Notes under the pieces: generated by a model
Told to the model about the DNA's origin: nothing
The model's database searches: none
The model's input: the letters and a program-made list of their open reading frames with translations, nothing else
Shown here: positions 1 through 5,595 of the stretch, piece by piece
How positions within the stretch are numbered: position 1 is the stretch's first letter
Layout of the letters: each line of letters opens with the position of its first letter
Origin: DASRTE01 sp050743145
Lineage (GTDB): Bacteria; Actinomycetota; Actinomycetes; Jiangellales; Jiangellaceae
Direction: 5' to 3'
Length of the DNA: 7,770 nucleotides
Assembly: GCA_050743145.1 (NCBI GenBank)
Contig: JBOGDU010000043.1
Location: 1 to 7,770 of the forward strand
Program-made: the position numbers and the translations under genes

Positions 1-1436
1 CGTTTGCCATCGGCGCCGCGCTCGCCGGCCTGGCCTGGACACGGCGCCTGCGTGCCGGCGGTGCGCGGGTTCGCCCGCCGGGAATCGGGCCATTGGCCGC
101 GACGACGCTGGCCTGGGCGCTCGAGGCCGCGGTCGTGTGGGAGGTCGCGCGCGTCGCGGGCATCGGGCTGACCCCGTGGCAGGCCGTGGCGGTCACCGCC
201 GCGACCATCGCCGCCCAGACCGTCGCCGTGACCCCGGGCGGCCTCGGCACCTACGAGGCGGCTGCGACCGCGGCGATGGTCGCCCTGGGCGTTCCCGCCG
301 CGGAGGCCTTCGCCGTCGCCCTCACGACGCACGCAGTCAAGACCGTCTACGCGCTCGTGATCGGCGCACACGCACTGGTCCGCCCGGCACCCGGGTACTG
401 GGGACGGTTCCGGCTCCCCCGCCGGCTCCCGCCCCGACCGCTGCCGCGGATTCCCGCACCGGAGGCGCCGGTCGTCGTCCTCGTGCCCGTGCACGACGAA
501 GAGACGACCGTCGCCGAGGTGCTCCGACGGCTCCCGCGGACCATGAAGGGCCGCCGCGTGGTCGCCCTGGTCGTCGACGACGGCTCCACCGACCACTCGG
601 CGCGGGTGGCACGCGATGCCGGCGCCGTGGTCGTCGCCCAACCGCGCAACCTCGGCCTGGGAGCGGCGGTGCGCCGAGGCCTGGCCGAGGCGACGGCATT
701 CGACCCCGCCGCAGTGGTCTACGTCGACGCGGACCTCGAGTACGACCCCGGCCAGGCCGAACGCCTGGCTGGCCCGGTTCTCGACGGCTCCGCCGACTAC
801 GTGGTCGGGTCCCGCTTCGCGGGCGACATCCACCGGATGCTCCCCCACCGGCGACTCGGCAACGTCGTGCTCACCCGCTGGGTGCGCTGGATGGCCCGGA
901 TCCCGGTCACCGACGGCCAGAGTGGCTACCGGGCGTTCTCACCGCGCGCCGCCGCCGAGGCCGAGATCGTCCACGACTACAACTACGCCCAGGTGCTCAC
1001 GCTGAACCTGGTCGGGAAGGGCTTCGTCTACCGCGAGGTGCCGATCACCTATGCGTTCCGGGCGTCGGGCACATCGTTCGTCCGCCTCGGCCGGTATCTG
1101 CGCGCCGTCGTTCCGGGAGTGCACCGCGAGCTCAACCGGACTGCGGCCTCAGTCCTCGACGACATGGTGGTCGAAGCGCTCACGGGCGGCGGTCCAGGCG
1201 TATCGGTCGAACCGACCGTCGTCGCGAAGCGCGTCGACGGCGTCGTAGGCCATGACGAGCGCGTGGTGGGTGTTGTCGTGGGCGAACAGCCCCTGCCGGC
1301 CGAAGGTCACCACCCGGCGGAGCATGCGAGCCCACGTGTCGACGCCGGCGAGGTCGTGCTCGAAGCCGACCCGGTACACGGGGTAGACCTGCCCGAGCCG
1401 GCGGGTCTCGACGTGCAGGCGGTCCACGGCGGGTAG
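1..1436 (+). CDS. Flippase-like membrane domain fused to GT2 glycosyltransferase (5' partial)
   Basis: The frame is open from the left edge (first full codon at base 3), so the true start lies outside the window; the TTG at 93 is internal. The visible 477 residues begin with hydrophobic segments. These include PGGLGTYE (bases 234-257), characteristic of the C-terminal half of the lysylphosphatidylglycerol-synthase transmembrane/flippase-like family. A proline/arginine-rich linker leads to a GT2 domain from about base 468. It shows VPVHDEE, VDDGST (573-590), the metal- and nucleotide-sugar-binding DAD (726-734), VVGSRF and GQSGYRAFS, as in dolichyl-phosphate mannose synthase-like enzymes. The likely role is transfer of a sugar from a nucleotide donor to a polyprenyl phosphate or lipid at the inner membrane face, perhaps linked to flipping; donor and acceptor are not determinable. 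Recognisable homology ends near base 1140 (HRELNR). The last ~95 codons are exactly antisense to the converging flavoprotein gene and look like non-selected readthrough. Domain calls are firm; substrate and C-terminus are not. Confidence 0.85.
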   Translation, partial: FAIGAALAGLAWTRRLRAGGARVRPPGIGPLAATTLAWALEAAVVWEVARVAGIGLTPWQAVAVTAATIAAQTVAVTPGGLGTYEAAATAAMVALGVPAAEAFAVALTTHAVKTVYALVIGAHALVRPAPGYWGRFRLPRRLPPRPLPRIPAPEAPVVVLVPVHDEETTVAEVLRRLPRTMKGRRVVALVVDDGSTDHSARVARDAGAVVVAQPRNLGLGAAVRRGLAEATAFDPAAVVYVDADLEYDPGQAERLAGPVLDGSADYVVGSRFAGDIHRMLPHRRLGNVVLTRWVRWMARIPVTDGQSGYRAFSPRAAAEAEIVHDYNYAQVLTLNLVGKGFVYREVPITYAFRASGTSFVRLGRYLRAVVPGVHRELNRTAASVLDDMVVEALTGGGPGVSVEPTVVAKRVDGVVGHDERVVGVVVGEQPLPAEGHHPAEHASPRVDAGEVVLEADPVHGVDLPEPAGLDVQAVHGG

Positions 1437-2546
1437 GCCGGTGCGGGCCAGCGCCTCGTCGACGAGGTCGGCGAGGGACTCGTCGTCCAGACCCCAGACC
1501 TCGTCGGTCATCGAGCACGGGATCTCCGCACACAGGACCGACCGGTCGGCCGGGTCGTCGGCGCTGTCGCGGTAGTTGGCCGGCTCGGAGATGCGGGAGA
1601 TGGGCGTCTCGGGTCCCGGCACGTAGTGCGCGTCGAAGGAGGTCCACCGTCCCCCCCGATGGGCGACGTAGACGAGCAGCATCGCGCGGAACCGCAGCCG
1701 GCTGGCCGATTCGATGTCGGCGAGCGACGGCGCCGGTCGGGCGATCCGGGCCAGGACGGGCAGCGGAAGAGTCGAGAAGACGTAGCCCGCCGTGAACTGG
1801 TCGGCGTCCTGGGTGCCGACGACGACCTCGTCCTCGACGACCCGCACGCTGTCGACCTCCGCCTCGAGCCGAATGTCGGCACCTGCCGCCGAGGCTGCCT
1901 CTGCCAGCGCCTCGACGATCTGGCCGAATCCGTGCCTGGGGTAGAAGTAGGCCTGTCCATGCCCGTCGCCGCGGTTGCCGCGCATGATCCGAGCGGCGAT
2001 CTTCCAGGCGGTGTCGGCCGATACCCGACGCCGCGCCTGGACGCTGCTGATGCGGTCGCCGGGAAGTCCCCACAACTTCTGGGCGTAGGGCGCGTACAGC
2101 TCGTCGTAGAGGGTCCGCCCGAGCCCCGCGCGCAGCACCCCGGCGTACGTGTCCGACCTGACCCTCCGCAGCGGGGCCGCTGCGGAGTCACGTGCGATCC
2201 GCGCCACGAGCGGCGCCGGCAGCTCTCGGGCGAGCTCGCCGGCGCGAAGAGGGAAGCCCACCCATCGGCCGGCCACCCGCAGCCGCCCGTTGCGTCGGCG
2301 GGTCTGCAGGTCGTCGCCGAGCAGGCCGCGAAGGTCGGCGAGCACACGGGGCGGCGTGGAGGGATGCAGGCGATGGGACCCGTGGTCGACCCGCATGCCC
2401 GCGACCTCGAACGAGCCGGCCAGCCCACCCACCCGCCCGGCCCGCTCGAGGACGGCGACCTTGAGCCCGCGCCGGGCAGCCCGCCACGCGGCGGCGAGCC
2501 CTGCCGGGCCGGCGCCGAGGACGACGAGGTCGTGCGATCTGTTCAT
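1149..2546 (-). CDS. FAD-dependent oxidoreductase, UDP-galactopyranose mutase/protoporphyrinogen oxidase-like
   Basis: This 465-residue protein starts at ATG 2544-2546. It opens with a Rossmann dinucleotide-binding motif (GAGPAGLAAA, residues 11-20), the ribose-binding acid in LER (E34), and the following RVGG (38-41). A DHGSHRLHP stretch (54-62) resembles the active-site side of UDP-galactopyranose mutase and related amine/protoporphyrinogen oxidase-like flavoproteins. Near the C-terminus, FGRQGLFAHDNTHHAL (415-430) fits the second FAD-contacting segment, so the end of the protein is functionally constrained. No signal peptide is visible; it is probably cytosolic or peripheral to the membrane. 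The converging neighbour is a flippase-domain/GT2 enzyme, which suggests a shared role in envelope glycan or glycolipid synthesis; that is inference. The reaction is unknown: sugar-ring mutase, desaturase and oxidase are all possible. There is no good Shine-Dalgarno sequence. TAGGCT lies 13 bases before the ATG on the coding strand, suggesting a very short leader. The gene diverges from the iron-boxed FhuF-like gene. Confidence 0.85.
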   Translation of the reverse strand: MNRSHDLVVLGAGPAGLAAAWRAARRGLKVAVLERAGRVGGLAGSFEVAGMRVDHGSHRLHPSTPPRVLADLRGLLGDDLQTRRRNGRLRVAGRWVGFPLRAGELARELPAPLVARIARDSAAAPLRRVRSDTYAGVLRAGLGRTLYDELYAPYAQKLWGLPGDRISSVQARRRVSADTAWKIAARIMRGNRGDGHGQAYFYPRHGFGQIVEALAEAASAAGADIRLEAEVDSVRVVEDEVVVGTQDADQFTAGYVFSTLPLPVLARIARPAPSLADIESASRLRFRAMLLVYVAHRGGRWTSFDAHYVPGPETPISRISEPANYRDSADDPADRSVLCAEIPCSMTDEVWGLDDESLADLVDEALARTGLPAVDRLHVETRRLGQVYPVYRVGFEHDLAGVDTWARMLRRVVTFGRQGLFAHDNTHHALVMAYDAVDALRDDGRFDRYAWTAARERFDHHVVED

Positions 2547-2559
2547 AGGGGTGTCGCCG

Positions 2560-2565
2560 AGCCTA
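2560..2565 (-). promoter_or_regulatory. Candidate -10 hexamer of the flavoprotein gene
   Basis: Read on the minus strand this is TAGGCT, matching the actinobacterial TAnnnT -10 pattern. Thirteen bases separate it from the ATG, so the transcript would have a leader of only about six bases, which agrees with the missing Shine-Dalgarno sequence. No convincing -35 was found at 16-18 bases upstream. Weak evidence, based on pattern and spacing alone. Confidence 0.25.
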
Positions 2566-2626
2566 GCGCCGGTACCGGATCCGGCACGTCGCCTCGACGA
2601 TCTTCGAGCCCGCGTGTCGTCATGAG

Positions 2627-2645
2627 ATAGCTTAGGCTAGCCTTA
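2627..2645 (+). promoter_or_regulatory. DtxR/IdeR-type iron box
   Basis: The 19-base site ATAGCTTAGGCTAGCCTTA matches the DtxR/IdeR consensus TWAGGTTAGSCTAACCTWA at 16 of 19 positions (my count). It contains the perfect palindrome AGGCTAGCCT (2632-2641). It ends six bases before the ATG of a FhuF-like iron-reductase gene and covers a TAnnnT hexamer (TAGGCT, 2633-2638) that could be the -10. Fe2+-loaded DtxR/IdeR would be expected to cover the promoter and repress the gene in iron-replete cells. The match and its position before an iron gene are seen directly; the regulation is inferred. Confidence 0.8.
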
Positions 2646-2651
2646 CTTTCG

Positions 2652-3440
2652 ATGGGCACCCACATCCTGGCCACCGCCGACCGACTTCATCCTCTCGGTC
2701 CGGTGCTCGAGTCGGTCGTCGAGGTCGCACCGGGCTTCCCGCCGGCGTCGATGGGTGGCGACGACACGGCGACCTGGTACCCCGCGAGCTGGCTCGCCGA
2801 TCCGGACGGGCCGGCCCTGCACGCCCTGCTGGACGACGCTGCGCGCCGATGGAGCGTCGGCCCCCACGCCGCCGCAGGCCTGGCCTTCAAGGGATACGCC
2901 TGGGCGGCGACGCTGCCGGTCGTCGTCGGCTGGGCCGCGCAGCGCCGGGTGCCTCTTCCCGAGACCGACCGGGTTCGGGTCGGCATCTCCCCCGATCCAC
3001 CCTTCGTCCGGTTCGATCTTGCGGACGCCGCTGTAGCCGTCCTGCCCGGCGACCCGGCCGCCGCGCATCCGTCCGCCCAGGTGGTAGGCGACCCCGGCGG
3101 GCTGCTCGACGCGGCGAGGGCGGCCCTGGTCGACGACCACCTCGCCGCCGTCGTCGCCGCCTTGCACAGCGCGACCCGGGTCGGCGAACGCCTGTTGTGG
3201 GGATCGGCCGCCGAGGCGATCGCCCAACCCGCGCTGCTCATGCCGGGCCGCACCGTCGCTGACCGAGTCGGCACCGCGCGGATGCTGCTGGACTCGTTCG
3301 GTGAGCGGGTCCGGGACCTGATCGACGTGGTCGACGCTCCCGACGGCCCACGGGTGCGGCGACGCACGTGCTGCCTGTGGTTCACCGCCGCCGATGGCCG
3401 GGGCCGCTTCTGCGCATCGTGCTGCGTCGTCCGCCCCTGA
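2652..3440 (+). CDS. FhuF-like [2Fe-2S] ferric-siderophore reductase
   Basis: The 262-residue protein belongs to the FhuF/IucA-IucC C-terminal-like family: cytoplasmic reductases that release iron from imported ferric siderophores by reducing Fe3+ to Fe2+. The diagnostic part is the C-terminal cysteine cluster: C240-C241, then C254 and C257, with an extra C258, expected to bind a [2Fe-2S] centre. Upstream, GYAWAATLP (81-89) and RVGERLLWGSAAEAIA (176-191) are typical of actinobacterial family members. The length is near that of E. coli FhuF (about 262 aa). The usual spacing is CC-x10-C-x2-C; here it is CC-x12-C-x2-C. The ATG at 2652 has no Shine-Dalgarno sequence and directly follows the iron box, so a leaderless or near-leaderless transcript is likely. 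No siderophore biosynthesis or transport genes are in the window. Family assignment is strong from the cysteine cluster, iron box and length; the particular siderophore is unknown. Confidence 0.85.
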   Translation: MGTHILATADRLHPLGPVLESVVEVAPGFPPASMGGDDTATWYPASWLADPDGPALHALLDDAARRWSVGPHAAAGLAFKGYAWAATLPVVVGWAAQRRVPLPETDRVRVGISPDPPFVRFDLADAAVAVLPGDPAAAHPSAQVVGDPGGLLDAARAALVDDHLAAVVAALHSATRVGERLLWGSAAEAIAQPALLMPGRTVADRVGTARMLLDSFGERVRDLIDVVDAPDGPRVRRRTCCLWFTAADGRGRFCASCCVVRP

Positions 3441-3450
3441 ACGCACCCTC

Positions 3451-3456
3451 TAGCCT
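3451..3456 (+). promoter_or_regulatory. Candidate leaderless promoter -10 of the AlkD-like gene
   Basis: TAGCCT fits the TAnnnT -10 pattern and ends six bases before the ATG at 3463, the spacing expected if transcription starts on the A of the start codon. There is no Shine-Dalgarno sequence before that ATG, which supports a leaderless start. No clear -35 is visible inside the end of the upstream gene. The 22-bp gap also allows readthrough from the FhuF-like gene. Confidence 0.35.
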
Positions 3457-3462
3457 GACCGG

Positions 3463-4188
3463 ATGACCGGCGCCTGCCTGCCGTTCGTCACCGACGTGCG
3501 CGCTGCCCTCGCCGCGGCAGCCGACCCGGCCAAGGCGGCGCCCATGCAGGCCTACATGAAGTCGGCGATGCCGTTCCTCGGGGTGCCCAAGCCTGCCCGC
3601 ACCGCCGCGCTCCGTCCGGTGTTCCGGTCCCACGTACTCCCCGACCGCGAGAGCTGGGAGGCCACCGTCCGCCTGCTATGGGACCGTGCCGAGTTCCGCG
3701 AGGAGCGCTACGCGGCCACGGATCTGGCCCGGCACCGAAACTATGCCGCGTGGTCGACCGACCCGAGGTCGATCGATCTCGACGACCATCTGGTCGTCAC
3801 CGGCGCCTGGTGGGACCACGTCGACGAGGTGGCGATCCGGCTGGTCGGGCCGCTGCTGCGCGCACATCCGGTCCGCATAGACCGGGTCGTGCGTCGCTGG
3901 TCGCGGGACGGGGACCGCTGGCGGCGCCGGGCCGCGGTCATCTGTCAGGTCGGCTCCCGGGACGCCACCGACACCGCGCTTCTCGCCGACTGCATCATGG
4001 CCAACGCCGACGACCCCGACTTCTTTCTCCGCAAGGGCATCGGCTGGGCCCTTCGCGAGCACGCCAAGACCGATCCGGACTGGGTGCGTGCCTTCGTGGC
4101 CACCTACCGAGGACGCCTGTCACCCCTGTCCACCCGCGAAGCCACCCGAACGTTGCCCCCACACCACGACGCCCGCGTCCCCGAATGA
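3463..4188 (+). CDS. AlkD-like DNA alkylation repair glycosylase (HEAT-like repeats)
   Basis: This 241-residue protein matches the AlkD family in length and in ordered motifs: MQAYMKSAMPFLGVPKPAR (28-46), REERYAATDLA (79-89), WWDHVDEVA (116-124), DRWRRRAAVICQ (151-162) and FFLRKGIGWALREHAK (187-202), ending LSPLSTREA. AlkD enzymes are helical HEAT-like-repeat proteins that excise positively charged alkylated bases (3-methyladenine, 7-methylguanine) without flipping the base into a pocket. In Bacillus cereus AlkD the key residues are W109, D113 and R148. By motif alignment these correspond to W117, D121 and an Arg in R154-R156, so the protein should be active. The ATG at 3463 gives the normal family N-terminus. 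The stop codon falls inside the left arm of the 92-bp palindrome, so the last two residues (Pro-Glu) are encoded by that element. Its placement after an iron-regulated gene may allow some co-transcription, but a leaderless promoter is also present. Confidence 0.88.
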   Translation: MTGACLPFVTDVRAALAAAADPAKAAPMQAYMKSAMPFLGVPKPARTAALRPVFRSHVLPDRESWEATVRLLWDRAEFREERYAATDLARHRNYAAWSTDPRSIDLDDHLVVTGAWWDHVDEVAIRLVGPLLRAHPVRIDRVVRRWSRDGDRWRRRAAVICQVGSRDATDTALLADCIMANADDPDFFLRKGIGWALREHAKTDPDWVRAFVATYRGRLSPLSTREATRTLPPHHDARVPE

Positions 4189-4272
4189 TCACGTTAAGAG
4201 GGTCCGTCCCCCCGATGCCAGGTCTCCAGACCTGGTGAAGGGCCCAGAGACCCTCTTGACGTGATCATTCGG
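4181..4272. repeat. 92-bp nested palindrome (24-base arms): terminator or palindromic insertion
   Basis: The arms at 4181-4204 and 4249-4272 are reverse complements at 23 of 24 positions. The exception (T4195 opposite G4258) becomes a G-U pair in RNA, so the stem is continuous. The 44-base interior holds a second hairpin, CCAGGTC (4218-4224) with GACCTGG (4229-4235) around loop TCCA. Pairing stops at both edges, and TCC flanks the structure directly on each side (4178-4180 and 4273-4275), as a short target duplication would. The left arm includes the stop codon of the AlkD-like gene. No T-run follows, though actinobacterial terminators often lack one. Likely roles are terminating the AlkD-like transcript and insulating the fad operon, or a small non-autonomous palindromic element (MITE/REP-like) that landed at the gene's end. 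The structure is certain from sequence; the function is not. Confidence 0.8.
4218..4235. repeat. Inner hairpin of the palindrome
   Basis: CCAGGTCTCCAGACCTGG is an 18-base perfect inverted repeat. Realistically it forms a 7-bp G/C-rich stem with the tetraloop TCCA, with two further G-U pairs possible at its base (4217/4236 and 4216/4237). It sits near the centre of the larger 24-base-arm structure, making a hairpin-within-hairpin. Confidence 0.75.
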
Positions 4273-4303
4273 TCCGGCACCAGTCGTCACGTGGTGCACT
4301 CTC

Positions 4304-4320
4304 CCGGTCGGGGTTACCGG
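4304..4320. promoter_or_regulatory. Candidate operator upstream of fadA
   Basis: CCGGT-7-ACCGG is a 17-base inverted repeat immediately upstream of the candidate -10 TAGCAT (4325-4330), covering the -35/spacer region. A repressor bound here would block the fadA-fadB promoter; actinobacterial beta-oxidation genes are commonly controlled by TetR- or GntR-type acyl-CoA-sensing regulators. Five-base arms are short in GC-rich DNA and could occur by chance. Confidence 0.25.
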
Positions 4321-4324
4321 CGAG

Positions 4325-4330
4325 TAGCAT
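4325..4330 (+). promoter_or_regulatory. Candidate -10 of the fadA-fadB operon
   Basis: TAGCAT fits the TAnnnT pattern and lies 26 bases before the GTG start, giving a leader of about 20 bases that contains the Shine-Dalgarno sequence. No good -35 is found at 16-18 bases; the TTGACG at 4256-4261 is too far upstream. Confidence 0.35.
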
Positions 4331-4344
4331 CGGTTCCATACCCG

Positions 4345-4351
4345 AAGGAGG
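4345..4351 (+). promoter_or_regulatory. Shine-Dalgarno site that fixes the fadA start
   Basis: AAGGAGG, a near-perfect anti-16S match, is followed by five bases and then GTG at 4357. It decides the start: the same frame could open at GTG 4261, but that would add 32 residues encoded partly by the palindrome and place this ribosome site inside the coding region. Confidence 0.85.
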
Positions 4352-4356
4352 CGCTC

Positions 4357-5595
4357 GTGCAGCGTGCCACCCGCCAACTCCGAGACGTCGTGTTCGTCGA
4401 CGGCGTCCGCACGCCGTTCGGCAAGGCCGGCCCGCAGGGGATGTACTACGAGACCCGCGCCGACGACCTCGTCGTCAAGTGCATCCGCGAGCTACTGCGG
4501 CGCAACCCCCAGCTGCCACCGGAGCGCATCGACGACGTCGCCGTGGCCGCCACCACGCAGATCGGCGATCAAGGGCTCACCATCGGCCGTACCGCTGCGC
4601 TGCTCGCCGGCTTGCCGCGGTCGGTGCCCGGGTACGCCATCGACCGCATGTGTGCCGGCGCGATGACCGCGGTGACGCCGACGGCGGCTGGGATCGCGTT
4701 CGGCGCGTACGACGTCGTCGTCGCCGCCGGCGTCGAGCACATGGGGCACCACCCGATGGGCGAGGGCGTCGACCCCAACCCACGCTTCCTGGCCGAGAAA
4801 CTCGTCGACCCGTCGGCCCTGGTCATGGGTCAGACCGCGGAGAACCTGCACGACCGGTTCCCCCACCTGACCAGGGAGCGGGCCGACGCGTATGCGGCGG
4901 CGAGCCAGGCCAAGCTCGCCAAGGCCTACGCCGACGGCAAGGTGCAGCCCGACCTCGTGCCGGTCGCGACCCGCAGCGCCGAGCAGGGCTGGGGTCTCGC
5001 GACGGCCGACGAGCCGCCGCGGCCGGGCACCACCGTCGAGGATCTCGCGGGCCTGAAGACCCCGTTCCGCCCACACGGCCGCGTGACGGCGGGGAACTCC
5101 GCGGGCCTCAACGACGGCGCGACCGCCGCCCTGCTGGCCTCGGCCGACGTGGCGACGGAGCTCGGCCTGACTCCACGCATGCGGCTGGTGTCGTACTCGT
5201 TCGCCGGCGTGGAGCCCGAGTTCATGGGCGTCGGCCCGGTGCCGGCGACGGACCGGGCGCTGGCGCAGGCCGGCCTGACGATGGACGCCATCGGCCTGGT
5301 CGAGATCAACGAGGCGTTCGCCGTGCAGGTGCTGGCTTTCCTCGACCACTACGGCATCGCCGACGAAGACCCGCGGGTCAACCCCTACGGCGGCGCGATC
5401 GCGCTCGGGCACCCGCTGGCCTCGTCCGGAGTCCGCCTGATGACGCAGCTGGCCCGGGCCTTCGAGGACCGCCCGGAGGTCAGGTACGGCATCACGACGA
5501 TGTGCGTCGGTATCGGCATGGGCGGAACGGTCGTCTGGGAGAACCCCCGCCACGCCGACTACGGCATCGCCGCCGGCGACGAGGCGGCAGCCTGA
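4357..5595 (+). CDS. fadA: Acetyl-CoA C-acyltransferase (3-ketoacyl-CoA thiolase)
   Basis: The 412-residue thiolase starts at GTG 4357, chosen from the Shine-Dalgarno sequence. It catalyses the last step of beta-oxidation, CoA-dependent cleavage of 3-ketoacyl-CoA to acetyl-CoA and a shortened acyl-CoA. The N-terminal VFVDGVRTPFGK (12-23) is typical. The acyl-accepting cysteine is C99 in DRMCAGAM. The conserved NEAF (318-321) and GGAIALGHPLASSG (345-358), with H352, follow, and the second catalytic cysteine is C383 in CVGIGMGG. All catalytic elements are present and the length is normal. The stop overlaps the start of the hydratase/dehydrogenase gene by one base (TGATG), so the two are almost certainly co-transcribed and translationally coupled, matching the FadA-FadB beta-oxidation complex. 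Its cytosolic partner supplies the 3-ketoacyl-CoA. It could also serve biosynthetic thiolase reactions, but pairing with FadB argues for degradation. Confidence 0.95.
   Translation: MQRATRQLRDVVFVDGVRTPFGKAGPQGMYYETRADDLVVKCIRELLRRNPQLPPERIDDVAVAATTQIGDQGLTIGRTAALLAGLPRSVPGYAIDRMCAGAMTAVTPTAAGIAFGAYDVVVAAGVEHMGHHPMGEGVDPNPRFLAEKLVDPSALVMGQTAENLHDRFPHLTRERADAYAAASQAKLAKAYADGKVQPDLVPVATRSAEQGWGLATADEPPRPGTTVEDLAGLKTPFRPHGRVTAGNSAGLNDGATAALLASADVATELGLTPRMRLVSYSFAGVEPEFMGVGPVPATDRALAQAGLTMDAIGLVEINEAFAVQVLAFLDHYGIADEDPRVNPYGGAIALGHPLASSGVRLMTQLARAFEDRPEVRYGITTMCVGIGMGGTVVWENPRHADYGIAAGDEAAA

Noticed and set aside
93..95. TTG as the start of the glycosyltransferase gene
   Set aside because: The frame is open and coding-like all the way to the window edge, and the membrane domain is visibly truncated, so the gene begins upstream.
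1626..2630. Long plus-strand open frame opposite the flavoprotein gene
   Set aside because: It is antisense to well-conserved FAD-binding sequence, shows no recognisable domain, and is explained by the scarcity of antisense stops in GC-rich DNA.
2643..3446. Minus-strand open frame opposite the FhuF-like gene
   Set aside because: It has no family motifs and covers a gene with diagnostic cysteines and an iron-box promoter on the other strand.
4256..4261. TTGACG as a -35 element for fadA
   Set aside because: No TAnnnT hexamer lies 16-18 bases downstream, and the bases are part of the palindrome's right arm.
4261..4356. GTG at 4261 as the thiolase start, adding 32 N-terminal residues
   Set aside because: The extra codons are partly palindrome sequence and do not look like thiolase, while GTG 4357 has an ideal AAGGAGG five bases upstream and gives the standard family N-terminus.
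4492..5553. Minus-strand open frame opposite fadA
   Set aside because: It is rich in Arg, His and Gly with no domain, and the plus-strand thiolase is unambiguous.
4479..5594. Long upstream extension of the fadB frame through the thiolase gene
   Set aside because: It is an arginine-rich out-of-frame shadow of fadA; the real fadB start is the ATG overlapping the fadA stop.
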